A stretch of 5,411 nt of DNA from Candidatus Woesearchaeota archaeon. Its GTDB lineage: Archaea > Nanobdellota > Nanobdellia > Woesearchaeales > JAGVZT01. The translations under genes were made by a program, and so were the position numbers. The DNA is taken from the NCBI GenBank assembly GCA_019323665.1, contig JAHWHA010000077.1:1-5411 (forward strand). Reading direction: 5' to 3'. Numbering within the stretch: the stretch's first letter is position 1; the number at the start of each line of letters is the position of its first letter. The notes under the pieces are model-generated. The model made no database searches. It saw nothing but the letters and a program-made list of their open reading frames with translations, and was not told the origin of the DNA. Below, piece by piece: positions 1 to 5,385 of the stretch.

Positions 1-262
1 GCAATCCATTCTGCTGCAAGCCATTTATGTGTTCAGCAACAAGGCCAACAGCCGTGTCAGGCTTGCCCCGGTAACTCATCCCATTAATCTCAGTATCAAA
101 CTCTCTGATTTCTTCAAGATGGTTGGGAATGCTGTTCTTAGAAGGAGCCACAAACCTTGTTTGATAATCAAGCTCATGGGCAATAATCATAGCATTAATG
201 CAGCCTGCAACATGGGCATCATTGCCAAGCGGGTGGAACAGCGCAGTTTTTTTCCGGACCAT
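1..262 (-). CDS. Partial cobalamin (B12)-binding domain protein, N-terminal 87 residues
   Basis: An open frame runs from an ATG at 262-260 to the window edge, so only the N-terminus is present. It begins MVRKKTALFHPLGND. The start is well fixed: an in-frame TGA lies two codons upstream (268-266) and this is the first ATG after it. Residues 5-40 resemble the first strand and helix of a B12-binding domain: D15-A-H17-V-A-G20 fits the DxHxxG motif, whose His binds cobalt from below in glutamate mutase, methylmalonyl-CoA mutase and methionine synthase. Further on, NGMSYRG (60-66) sits where those proteins have the conserved SxL-type segment. The downstream GG motif would lie outside the window. 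The gene starts 14 bp after the opine-dehydrogenase-like gene on the same strand, so the two are probably co-transcribed. No clear Shine-Dalgarno is seen. It could be a small mutase subunit, a corrinoid carrier, or the front of a larger mutase or methyltransferase. The family call is by eye. Confidence 0.6.
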   Translation of the reverse strand, partial: MVRKKTALFHPLGNDAHVAGCINAMIIAHELDYQTRFVAPSKNSIPNHLEEIREFDTEINGMSYRGKPDTAVGLVAEHINGLQQNGL

Positions 263-276
263 TTTTCATAGGTGTT

Positions 277-1773
277 TCAGTGAGCTTTCCTAATATTGTC
301 AATGTGATATGCAAGCAGCTCATCAGATACAAAACCATTCTTAAGCATATGCGCAATCTCACTGCTTGATTTTCCCTCAAGCCCAAGGCTTTCTGGAGTT
401 CTGCCTGCTGATAAATCATCTAGCCTTCTTCCTGTGAGCAAGAAAGCAATATTATTTGCATTTTGTATCGAGTCAAGGGTGAAAGGCATTAAATCAGGCT
501 GAAGCTCAGCAAGAGGCTGGGCAGTAAAAGGCACCTCTTCTAAGATATACCGCGTCAGCTTGCCATTCCTATCAATCAACTCAGGGCAGCCAATTTCAGC
601 ATAAGCAGGATTCTCCTGAATAGCCTCAATAAAAGAGTTGTGATTTGTATTTTCATAAAGCCTTGACATTAAAGTCCTGCCGCACCAGGCATCAATTCCA
701 AAAACAGCATTAAGAGCAGCAACGCGCTCATCATCAATTCTTTGAATAGCCTCGCGGATCACAGGATTCTTTGGCAAATCAACATAATACTTCATTTTCG
801 GAATTGGAAATAATGGAAACCCCCAGGTTGTCATCGCAACATGCAGCATAACTGCAATTGTGCTGGCTGCTGTTGTGAATCTCACATCCCTGTCCTTTTC
901 AGAATTATCACTTTCAAGTCCTTTGGGCTCCCTTTCAATAGCTTTGTATGCAGGAAACACATTTCTAAGCTCCCTTGCAAGCAGAGTAGTATAACTTTCT
1001 GGAATAGCTGCAACACCTGCCCAATCCTTGCTTCCAAGAATATGAACAAGACTCTTCACCTCTGGATCAATCCTGCTTGCAACAGGCGAGGTTGCAGCGG
1101 CTGCAAAAATAATTTTGTCATTACAGCACTCAACTAAATTTGCCAGTTCCTGCTCAGGCAGGTTATCCCTTTCACTTTGCACATGCAGCTGTGCATAAAA
1201 TCTGACCATTGCTTCCCAAGCACCCAAAAATCTCTCTGGGCTAAAAACGAGATTCAGTCCTCCTCTATGGTTATACAGAAGATCCTGGTTGTTATATATG
1301 AAATTTGCCAATCTCTCAGCAATCTTGCTGTGGGCATTGGCAGTAGTACAGACAATTACATAATTAGGTAGTGCAGATGTCTCTGAAGAGCCTTTCATCG
1401 CCAGCTCAAAATCACTTGTAACAAGGTCAAGGAAATTTCTTATTCTTACCTTATCTCCATGCTCATAGATGGTATTTTGCAGCTCATCTTCCAAGCCATT
1501 TTGATATCTCTCTGGCCTGAATATTCTCTGCCTAGATTTCAAATCAAATTCCATGATGCAGAGGCCCATCTGATCCCTGTAATCGAAACTTGGATTTCTT
1601 TCAGAATATGTCTGTGCTGCAACAATCATTGGCTCAGTCCGGCTTGCGCTGCGTGACCAGCCTCTCACTTCAACTGGGTTTCCCAAAATATCCCTTGCAG
1701 TAGTTGCTATTGCTCCAAGAGCTTTTCCTTCGTTTCCCATGCCAGCAATAAGATATTTGTTTTGGTTCTCCAT
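277..1773 (-). CDS. Opine (octopine/nopaline) dehydrogenase family oxidoreductase, 498 aa
   Basis: Known members reductively condense an amino acid amino group with a 2-oxo acid using NAD(P)H; the substrates here are unknown. The N-terminus carries a Rossmann dinucleotide loop, IAGMGNEGKALG (9-20). NYVIVCTTANAHSKIAERL (137-155) matches the second half of the cofactor domain. The C-terminal half fits the helical octopine-DH domain: H311 in VMLHVAMTTW is the best candidate for the catalytic His, IDDERVAALNAVFG (346-359) matches the conserved acidic D-x-E-R helix, LTRYILEEVPF (406-416) matches RY-x-x-E-D-V-P, and GRTPESLGLEGKS (457-469) matches the family's C-terminal GRT-LG signature. At 498 residues it is longer than the usual 360-420; most of the excess appears to be an insert at about 42-135. 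No signal peptide or membrane segment is seen, so it should be cytosolic. The ATG at 1773 sits just before the Rossmann strand and lacks a Shine-Dalgarno. It lies between the DAC-like gene and the B12-domain gene. The family is quite sure, the reaction is not. Confidence 0.85.
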   Translation of the reverse strand: MENQNKYLIAGMGNEGKALGAIATTARDILGNPVEVRGWSRSASRTEPMIVAAQTYSERNPSFDYRDQMGLCIMEFDLKSRQRIFRPERYQNGLEDELQNTIYEHGDKVRIRNFLDLVTSDFELAMKGSSETSALPNYVIVCTTANAHSKIAERLANFIYNNQDLLYNHRGGLNLVFSPERFLGAWEAMVRFYAQLHVQSERDNLPEQELANLVECCNDKIIFAAAATSPVASRIDPEVKSLVHILGSKDWAGVAAIPESYTTLLARELRNVFPAYKAIEREPKGLESDNSEKDRDVRFTTAASTIAVMLHVAMTTWGFPLFPIPKMKYYVDLPKNPVIREAIQRIDDERVAALNAVFGIDAWCGRTLMSRLYENTNHNSFIEAIQENPAYAEIGCPELIDRNGKLTRYILEEVPFTAQPLAELQPDLMPFTLDSIQNANNIAFLLTGRRLDDLSAGRTPESLGLEGKSSSEIAHMLKNGFVSDELLAYHIDNIRKAH

Positions 1774-1799
1774 TTTAAAAAAAATGCTTAATAATTCAC

Positions 1800-1815
1800 A
1801 GCTATTGCCATAGCT
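1800..1815. repeat. Palindrome AGCTAT-N4-ATAGCT before the opine-DH-like gene
   Basis: Perfect 6-bp arms (1800-1805 and 1810-1815) flank the loop TGCC. The palindrome overlaps the start-proximal edge of the candidate TATA box at 1813-1820, so a bound protein there would block initiation. An operator is an inference; a dyad this short can arise by chance in A/T-rich DNA. Confidence 0.35.
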
Positions 1816-1820
1816 ATAAA
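1813..1820 (-). promoter_or_regulatory. Possible TATA box (TTTATAGC) for the opine-DH-like gene
   Basis: Read on the minus strand this is TTTATAGC. Transcription starting about 25 bp downstream would leave a leader of roughly 20 bases before the ATG at 1773. Its presence in the 139-bp gap suggests the last two genes may have their own promoter, although read-through from the DAC-like gene is equally possible. The box is a weak match to the archaeal consensus. Confidence 0.35.
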
Positions 1821-1821
1821 G

Positions 1822-1837
1822 CGCACTGTGATGTGCG
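1822..1837. repeat. Short hairpin CGCAC-N6-GTGCG in the intergenic gap
   Basis: Perfect 5-bp G/C-rich arms (1822-1826 and 1833-1837) flank a 6-base loop, in otherwise A/T-rich DNA and just upstream of the possible TATA box. It could be an upstream operator half, or a processing or attenuation hairpin in a read-through transcript. No T-tract follows on the minus strand that would make it an obvious terminator. The remainder of the 1774-1912 gap holds no gene that I can support. Confidence 0.3.
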
Positions 1838-1912
1838 GCTGACAGATACCTCTTTTTATCAAAGCCTTTTGAAGTTTGAAGGGTGTCTATTCCTCTTCCA
1901 TCCTAATTACCC

Positions 1913-3064
1913 CTATTGATACCATGCTTCCTGCATTGGTGGGCAATTCATGAACTGGTCAATAAGCCCTCCATAAGGTGGTAAATTAGTATGACGCTGC
2001 TCATTTGGGTTGTAAAGCTTGCCGGCAAGATATGCCTCAAGTTCACCCCTGCCAGTAACAATCTGGGCATATAAGCCGCCGCGCTGTGATGCCCCAGCTG
2101 CTGCCACTTTTTTTGTGGTCTCATCTCTAGGCCTCACAGTTAATTTTCTTGGATCAAGATGATTCACATATAACCCTATATTAAGTACTGTGCCAGCAAC
2201 ATCCAAAGCTATTGCTCCATCAACATCCTTGACTTGGTCTAGCCAATCCTGGAAATCAGGATCTGAGATTCTGCGGGGATTTGCTCTTGGATTATAGTCA
2301 CCCTGGCCATCCATTTTTGTGGTCATTGATCTTATAAGTGCTTCATCTCCCATTATAAAGAAAATACTTTTCTTCCCTTGGTTCCTGGCATTATACTCTC
2401 GAGCAATACTATCCAGAGCACTCATAGTTGCCTGGTTTGGAGATAAACAATATTCTGCAAATGGTGGTTTCCAGTTTTCTGCTTTTGGCACACGCTCCCT
2501 ATGACCATACTCAGGCAAAGAAGCCCTGTTAATAAACTCTTCAAGATTAAGCACCTCTCCCTTAACCATACGATTGGTTGTTGGTGTGTTTTTGGTTGCA
2601 GTAACTATCTTACCATTCTTCATACCAATTATTGCACCATTATACTGCCTGCGAAATGCCCATGTGTCCGGGGCATGATATGTCAATGAGGTGCTCGAAT
2701 GCCCTCCGCAGCCATTGTTATCATCTCTTTTTTCAGAATCCTGATAAGCGTTTGTATTAACAGCCATAACCCTGCCCTCAAACCCGTACAAAGGCTTGCC
2801 ATCTGGCCCTAAAACAAAAGCCCCGTTGTCTCCCCAGTTCTGCCAAACCCTATCATCCAGGCCAGGCTGACCATTGTGATAAACCACAGGATTGTCGCTT
2901 GTATTGAGCAGCGCCAGATGCTTTTCTGCATCACTTGGGGTGGTAATTATAACACTTATTGGCCCATAGCGCTTGTCATCAAGCCTGTCCAGCATTTGAG
3001 AATATATTAACTGGACTACCTCAATTGGGACTCGCTGATCGTCAGAAACCTGTTTTTTAACCAT
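1913..3064 (-). CDS. Tandem DAC (DisA_N)-like protein; possible degenerate diadenylate cyclase or c-di-AMP-type sensor
   Basis: Two halves share the layout of the diadenylate cyclase fold, which makes c-di-AMP from ATP. In the second half (about 214-352), a helix with AREYNARNQGKKSIFFIMGD (221-240) matches the 'ar-GkpvGtlFvlGD' entry, YNPRANPRRISDP follows, V-DGA-IALD (281-287) matches the DGA motif, and AAAGAS (321-326) plus ELEAYLAGKLY (341-351) match the end of the domain. The first half (about 14-156) repeats this with GPISVII (34-40), DNGAFVLGPDGK (79-90) and NGAIIGMKNGKIV (142-154). Spacing between landmarks is similar in both. The catalytic RHR triplet is absent: the second copy has K318-K319-V320 and the first has G120-G121-H122 there, and the first DGA is NGA. 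It may therefore be a receptor, a pseudoenzyme or an altered nucleotidyl transferase. DAC active sites form between two facing domains, so a tandem copy could act as a built-in dimer. It has no membrane segments and no Shine-Dalgarno. Family call made by eye. Confidence 0.65.
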   Translation of the reverse strand: MVKKQVSDDQRVPIEVVQLIYSQMLDRLDDKRYGPISVIITTPSDAEKHLALLNTSDNPVVYHNGQPGLDDRVWQNWGDNGAFVLGPDGKPLYGFEGRVMAVNTNAYQDSEKRDDNNGCGGHSSTSLTYHAPDTWAFRRQYNGAIIGMKNGKIVTATKNTPTTNRMVKGEVLNLEEFINRASLPEYGHRERVPKAENWKPPFAEYCLSPNQATMSALDSIAREYNARNQGKKSIFFIMGDEALIRSMTTKMDGQGDYNPRANPRRISDPDFQDWLDQVKDVDGAIALDVAGTVLNIGLYVNHLDPRKLTVRPRDETTKKVAAAGASQRGGLYAQIVTGRGELEAYLAGKLYNPNEQRHTNLPPYGGLIDQFMNCPPMQEAWYQ

Positions 3065-3104
3065 TTTGGTTGTATTTAATTAATTTATTTGGCTGAATTT
3101 GTGT

Positions 3105-3112
3105 TAATTATA
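3105..3112 (-). promoter_or_regulatory. Possible TATA box (TATAATTA, preceded by GGGG) for the DAC-like gene
   Basis: On the minus strand GGGG (3116-3113) is followed by TATAATTA. Initiation about 25 bp downstream would give a leader of about 20 bases before the ATG at 3064. A better consensus match, TTTATATA on the minus strand at 3160-3153, would give a leader of about 65 bases and is the main alternative. Confidence 0.35.
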
Positions 3113-3145
3113 CCCCTATGTAATCTCTATTCAATTTAGAATATG

Positions 3146-3160
3146 TTTAAACTATATAAA
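3146..3160. repeat. 15-bp direct repeat, copy 1 (TTTAAACTATATAAA)
   Basis: This 15-mer recurs exactly at 3238-3252, with starts 92 bp apart. Each copy contains TATATAAA on the plus strand, which reads TTTATATA on the minus strand, so each could be a core promoter element in either direction or a regulator site. Confidence 0.5.
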
Positions 3161-3195
3161 TCTTTTGTTTATATAACCAATCTCACTTATTTTTA

Positions 3196-3214
3196 CTTAT
3201 TTTAAAAAAATAAG
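3196..3214. repeat. Perfect palindrome CTTATTTT-AAA-AAAATAAG
   Basis: Eight-base arms (3196-3203 and 3207-3214) flank a 3-base centre. It lies almost midway between the two copies of the 15-bp repeat in the divergent region. It could be a dimeric regulator's operator for both genes. A/T-only palindromes are easily formed by chance, so this is tentative. Confidence 0.4.
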
Positions 3215-3237
3215 GTTGAATAATTGTCCTTTTTTTA

Positions 3238-3252
3238 TTTAAACTATATAAA
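3238..3252. repeat. 15-bp direct repeat, copy 2 (TTTAAACTATATAAA)
   Basis: Identical to 3146-3160. On the plus strand TATATAAA (3245-3252) could serve as a distal antiporter promoter with a leader of about 90 bases, although the proximal box at 3326-3333 is better placed. Confidence 0.5.
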
Positions 3253-3325
3253 AATGCTTATTATTTCTGATTTGACCTTGTGACATATATTAGAATAGCT
3301 TAAAACCTTCGACAAAACTAAAACC

Positions 3326-3333
3326 TTAAATAT
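3326..3333 (+). promoter_or_regulatory. TATA box (TTAAATAT) for the antiporter transcription unit
   Basis: TTAAATAT is preceded by AAACC, a plausible BRE position. Initiation about 25 bp downstream falls near 3353-3356, leaving a short leader that still contains the AAGAGG ribosome binding site. This is the best-placed promoter of the two-gene antiporter operon. Confidence 0.55.
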
Positions 3334-3357
3334 CACAAATCGTAGGAAATACAAAAA

Positions 3358-3363
3358 AAGAGG
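3358..3363 (+). promoter_or_regulatory. Ribosome binding site AAGAGG for the antiporter gene
   Basis: A purine-rich AAGAGG ends 4 bases before the ATG at 3368 and supports that start, which also places the first hydrophobic helix right at the N-terminus, as expected for this family. Confidence 0.5.
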
Positions 3364-3367
3364 AAAA

Positions 3368-4591
3368 ATGGATCCGCTTATCATAATTTTACTGTGTTTA
3401 ACTGCATCCTATCTTTTAAGCGAGTTCTTTGAAGGTCTGAGGTTACCTCGTGTATTGGGGAGCCTTTTTGTTGGATTGCTTCTTGGATTGCCTGTGGTAA
3501 ATGAGTTTATTTTTGATGCATACTCTTTGAAACTTATTGAGGCTTTCGCAGATCTCGGCTTAATTTTCATTATGTTTTTTGTTGGGTTGGGTTTAGAGGT
3601 CAGCGAGTTGCGCAAGAGTGATAAGAATTCTATTTATAATGCGATTTTTACAGCACTTGTGCCCTTTGTTATTGGCTATTTTGCTGTGCTGCTGCTTTGC
3701 CATACCTCAGTGATAAGCTGTGAAAACCCAGCTATTATTGGGCTCATAGTTGGGGGTATACTTTGCGTAACAGGGGAGATGGCTTCTATTGATCTGCTTA
3801 CGCATGCAAATGCATTAAAGACAAGATTGGCTAAGAAGATATTGGTAGCTGATGTTTTTGACAACTTTGTTGAGGCTTTGCTTATCTCATTCCTGGTGAC
3901 ATTTATCCATTTTCTGCAGAATCCTGTGTATGGGATCCTGATCATAGTGTTTGATCTGATAATCTTCTTTCTCATGGTTTATACTGCAGGGTTTGTGGTG
4001 CTGCCATTTGTGCTGCGATTCATTAAAAGGAAGCAGCCAAAGCTTGATCTGTTTGTGGTATCGCTTATCCTTAGTCTGTTCCTGGCTGTAGCCTCTGAGT
4101 ATCTTGGTATTGGGAGTATTCTTGGGGCGCTAATAGCTGGTATGCTTATGAGATACGGGCTTGTGAAAAGCAGTGTGTCGAAGAGGATGCAGCATGAGAT
4201 AACAGATGTTATGGAAATAACAACTTTTGGTTTTGTTGCACCTTTCTTTTTTGTGTGGGTTGGCATGCAGGGCAACTTCTCCTTCCTCATCACAAATCCA
4301 TGGCTTGCAGTTGTGCTGGGGATTGCGGCTTTTGTTGCCAAGCCTCTTGGTAGTGTTGTTGGAGAGCTGCTGAGCAAAGGGCGTGTTGTTGAAGGGCTGA
4401 CAGTTGGCTGGGGTATGAATACTAGGGGCGCAGTGGAGTTGATTGCTGCTGAGCTTGCCTGGCAGAACGGGCTTATCAGTGGTGAGTTGTTCTCTGCGCT
4501 CATCTTCATTGCCTTCATCACAACCATTATAAGCCCTATGTTCTTTTCATTCTACTTCAAGAAGTATTATTCAAAGAAGAGGCGAGCATGA
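3368..4591 (+). CDS. CPA2-type cation:proton antiporter (Na+/H+ exchanger family), membrane domain only
   Basis: This is an integral membrane exchanger that should move Na+ or K+ against protons. About 12-13 hydrophobic segments cover residues 4-398. Family landmarks: F-x-E-G-L-R-L-P near 20-27 followed by G31; LGLIFIMFFVGLGLE (63-77), the 'lGlifLmFlvGLe' helix; CVTGEMASIDLL (133-144) and ALKTRLAKKILVAD (149-162), the unwound helix and lead-in to the ion-binding helix; K325 in AFVAKPLGS; and MNTRGAVELIAAE (350-362), the late Arg-Gly helix. At the ion site the usual DD (CPA2) or ND (CPA1) pair reads D165-N166 within ADVFDNFVE, with D162 and E169 nearby. The protein ends soon after the last helix with a basic tail (KKRRA), so it lacks the cytosolic RCK/TrkA regulatory domain found in KefB/CpaA-like members. 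Its stop overlaps the next start (ATGA). The family is sure; the transported ion is not. Confidence 0.93.
   Translation: MDPLIIILLCLTASYLLSEFFEGLRLPRVLGSLFVGLLLGLPVVNEFIFDAYSLKLIEAFADLGLIFIMFFVGLGLEVSELRKSDKNSIYNAIFTALVPFVIGYFAVLLLCHTSVISCENPAIIGLIVGGILCVTGEMASIDLLTHANALKTRLAKKILVADVFDNFVEALLISFLVTFIHFLQNPVYGILIIVFDLIIFFLMVYTAGFVVLPFVLRFIKRKQPKLDLFVVSLILSLFLAVASEYLGIGSILGALIAGMLMRYGLVKSSVSKRMQHEITDVMEITTFGFVAPFFFVWVGMQGNFSFLITNPWLAVVLGIAAFVAKPLGSVVGELLSKGRVVEGLTVGWGMNTRGAVELIAAELAWQNGLISGELFSALIFIAFITTIISPMFFSFYFKKYYSKKRRA
4578..4582 (+). promoter_or_regulatory. Ribosome binding site AGAGG inside the antiporter 3' end
   Basis: AGAGG lies 5 bases before the ATG at 4588, within the last antiporter codons. 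It supports re-initiation at the ATGA overlap and so the choice of start for the 163-residue protein. Confidence 0.5.
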
Positions 4592-5079
4592 AGATACTTG
4601 AGATTTTTCAGAGGCTTGAGGGCAGTGATTGTTTCAGGCAGTGGCGGAATGGCAAGCAGATGGTGCTTCTTGCACATGCTTTCAACACTATAGAAAATGG
4701 AGATATAGGTGAGTGGCAGGTTGGCTATTACAATCCTTCATCCCAGCTTGTGAGTGTTTTTGAGGTTAGCAAGAGTGTCAGACTGGTAGCAGAGGATGAG
4801 GCTTTTGCTGCTGGCGCAGCAGGAGTGAAGCTGCTGGACATCAACAGGATAAAAATCGATTATGAGGTTGCGTTAGGAGTTGCGCTCGGTTTGCAGGCTG
4901 AGAAATACCCTCAGGTTTCTGATTCAAAGACTATTCTGATATTGCAGAATCTTGAGCTTGGTCAAGTTTGGAATATAACCTTTGTGAGCCCCGGGCTGGA
5001 GGTGCTTAACATAAAGGTTGGTACTGAAATGGGCGAGATAATTGAAGAATCCTTGAAGCCACTTTTCAGTTTTAAGTGA
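4588..5079 (+). CDS. Uncharacterised 163-aa soluble protein coupled to the antiporter; weakly PepSY-like
   Basis: I do not recognise this family. It has no signal peptide or membrane helix and should be cytosolic. Two segments stand out: GEWQVGYYNPSSQLVSVFEV (41-60), a pair of aromatic-rich strands, and VWNITFVSPGLEVLNIKV (127-144) followed by MGEIIEESLKPL (148-159). The second, a 'W-x-I-T-F ... I-x-V-x-x-x-x-G-E-I' pattern, resembles the strand pair that ends PepSY-like domains. Between them lies an Ala/Gly-rich, probably helical stretch (71-107). The gene overlaps the antiporter by 4 bases (ATGA) and has an AGAGG site, so the two proteins are made together and may work together. An accessory or regulatory subunit standing in for the missing cytosolic domain is an inference from this coupling only. 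Confidence 0.85.
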   Translation: MKILEIFQRLEGSDCFRQWRNGKQMVLLAHAFNTIENGDIGEWQVGYYNPSSQLVSVFEVSKSVRLVAEDEAFAAGAAGVKLLDINRIKIDYEVALGVALGLQAEKYPQVSDSKTILILQNLELGQVWNITFVSPGLEVLNIKVGTEMGEIIEESLKPLFSFK

Positions 5080-5130
5080 CTGCTATTTTTATTAACTTTC
5101 AAATGAGACAATCTTGTTTTATAAAGCTTC

Positions 5131-5144
5131 ACTTTTTTGTTTTC
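5131..5144 (+). terminator. T-rich tract, possible end of the antiporter operon
   Basis: ACTTTTTTGTTTTC follows the stop at 5079 by about 50 bases. Archaeal transcription commonly ends at T-rich tracts without a hairpin. A weaker tract (ATTTTTATT) lies nearer, at about 5085-5093. Confidence 0.4.
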
Positions 5145-5193
5145 CCGACGGAATAATAACCCTCTGCAAACTATATTTTTAATTTTGATAGTC

Positions 5194-5201
5194 TTTAAAT
5201 A
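5194..5201 (+). promoter_or_regulatory. Consensus archaeal TATA box TTTAAATA
   Basis: TTTAAATA is an excellent match to the archaeal box and lies outside the preceding gene. Initiation about 25 bp downstream (near 5223) would give a leader of about 47 bases to the GTG at 5270. It therefore marks a separate transcription unit at the window's right end. Confidence 0.55.
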
Positions 5202-5269
5202 CCACTCATGTTTTTAATAGATTATTCTGTTTTACCCAGGAAAAGAGTGATAGCAAAAGAGGTGTTTAG

Positions 5270-5362
5270 GTGCAGAACGGCATTAGCTATAAAACCATTT
5301 TAAGCAACAAAACATTGGCAGAGTTTGTCAAGGATGACACTCTTGAGATGGAAGAGGAGTGA
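5270..5362 (+). CDS. Possible small protein, 30 aa, GTG start
   Basis: The frame reads MQNGISYKTILSNKTLAEFV, then ten more residues ending in DDTLEMEEE and TGA. GAGGTG at 5259-5264 ends 5 bases before the GTG, the best Shine-Dalgarno in the window. A TAG lies directly before the GTG in frame, so it cannot extend upstream. With the TATA box at 5194 and the T-tract at 5365 it forms a compact unit. The peptide is soluble with a very acidic tail, and I recognise no family. Two alternatives exist. An overlapping 31-codon frame from an ATG at 5208 ends at 5303, but it starts only 7 bases after the TATA box and could be read only from another promoter. The unit could also be a small RNA. Confidence 0.45.
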   Translation: MQNGISYKTILSNKTLAEFVKDDTLEMEEE

Positions 5363-5364
5363 GC

Positions 5365-5385
5365 TTTTTCTGATTTGATTTTTTT
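5365..5385 (+). terminator. T-rich tract after the small ORF
   Basis: A run of five T's, then a shorter T-rich stretch and a run of seven or more T's begin 3 bases after the TGA at 5362. This fits an intrinsic archaeal end for the small unit. The remaining 26 bases to the window edge show nothing further. Confidence 0.45.

Larger units (their letters stand above)
3065..3367. other. Divergent intergenic promoter region, 303 bp, very A/T-rich
   Basis: This gap separates the minus-strand DAC-like gene from the plus-strand antiporter. It holds no coding frame that I can support. It carries TATA-like boxes on both strands, a 15-bp direct repeat, a 19-bp palindrome, and two adjacent ACTTATTTT copies (3185-3193 and 3195-3203). 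The density of repeated elements suggests a shared control region for both directions, but low complexity alone could produce several of them. Confidence 0.6.

Noticed and set aside
29..271. 80-codon plus-strand frame at the left edge
   Set aside because: It is antisense to the minus-strand frame 1-262, which carries a recognisable DxHxxG motif and a well-fixed start in operon spacing.
219..419. 66-codon minus-strand frame overlapping the end of the opine-DH-like gene
   Set aside because: It mostly overlaps the C-terminal coding region of the 498-aa protein in another frame and shows no motif; the ATG at 268 in that frame ends within 17 codons.
841..1137. 98-codon plus-strand frame with many Cys residues
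   Set aside because: The Cys-rich look comes from reading Ala/Thr-rich opine-DH codons on the other strand; it has no upstream signals of its own.
1822..1837. Hairpin considered as a riboswitch or terminator
   Set aside because: The stem is only 5 bp with no conserved aptamer-like surroundings and no following T-tract on the minus strand.
3205..3250. A/T-rich stretch considered as a replication origin element
   Set aside because: No repeated origin-box motif with G/C-rich ends and no initiator gene nearby; promoter function explains it better.
3979..4527. 182-codon minus-strand frame antisense to the antiporter
   Set aside because: Ser/Thr/Pro-rich translation typical of the complement of a hydrophobic membrane protein; the plus strand has clear antiporter motifs, a promoter and a ribosome binding site.
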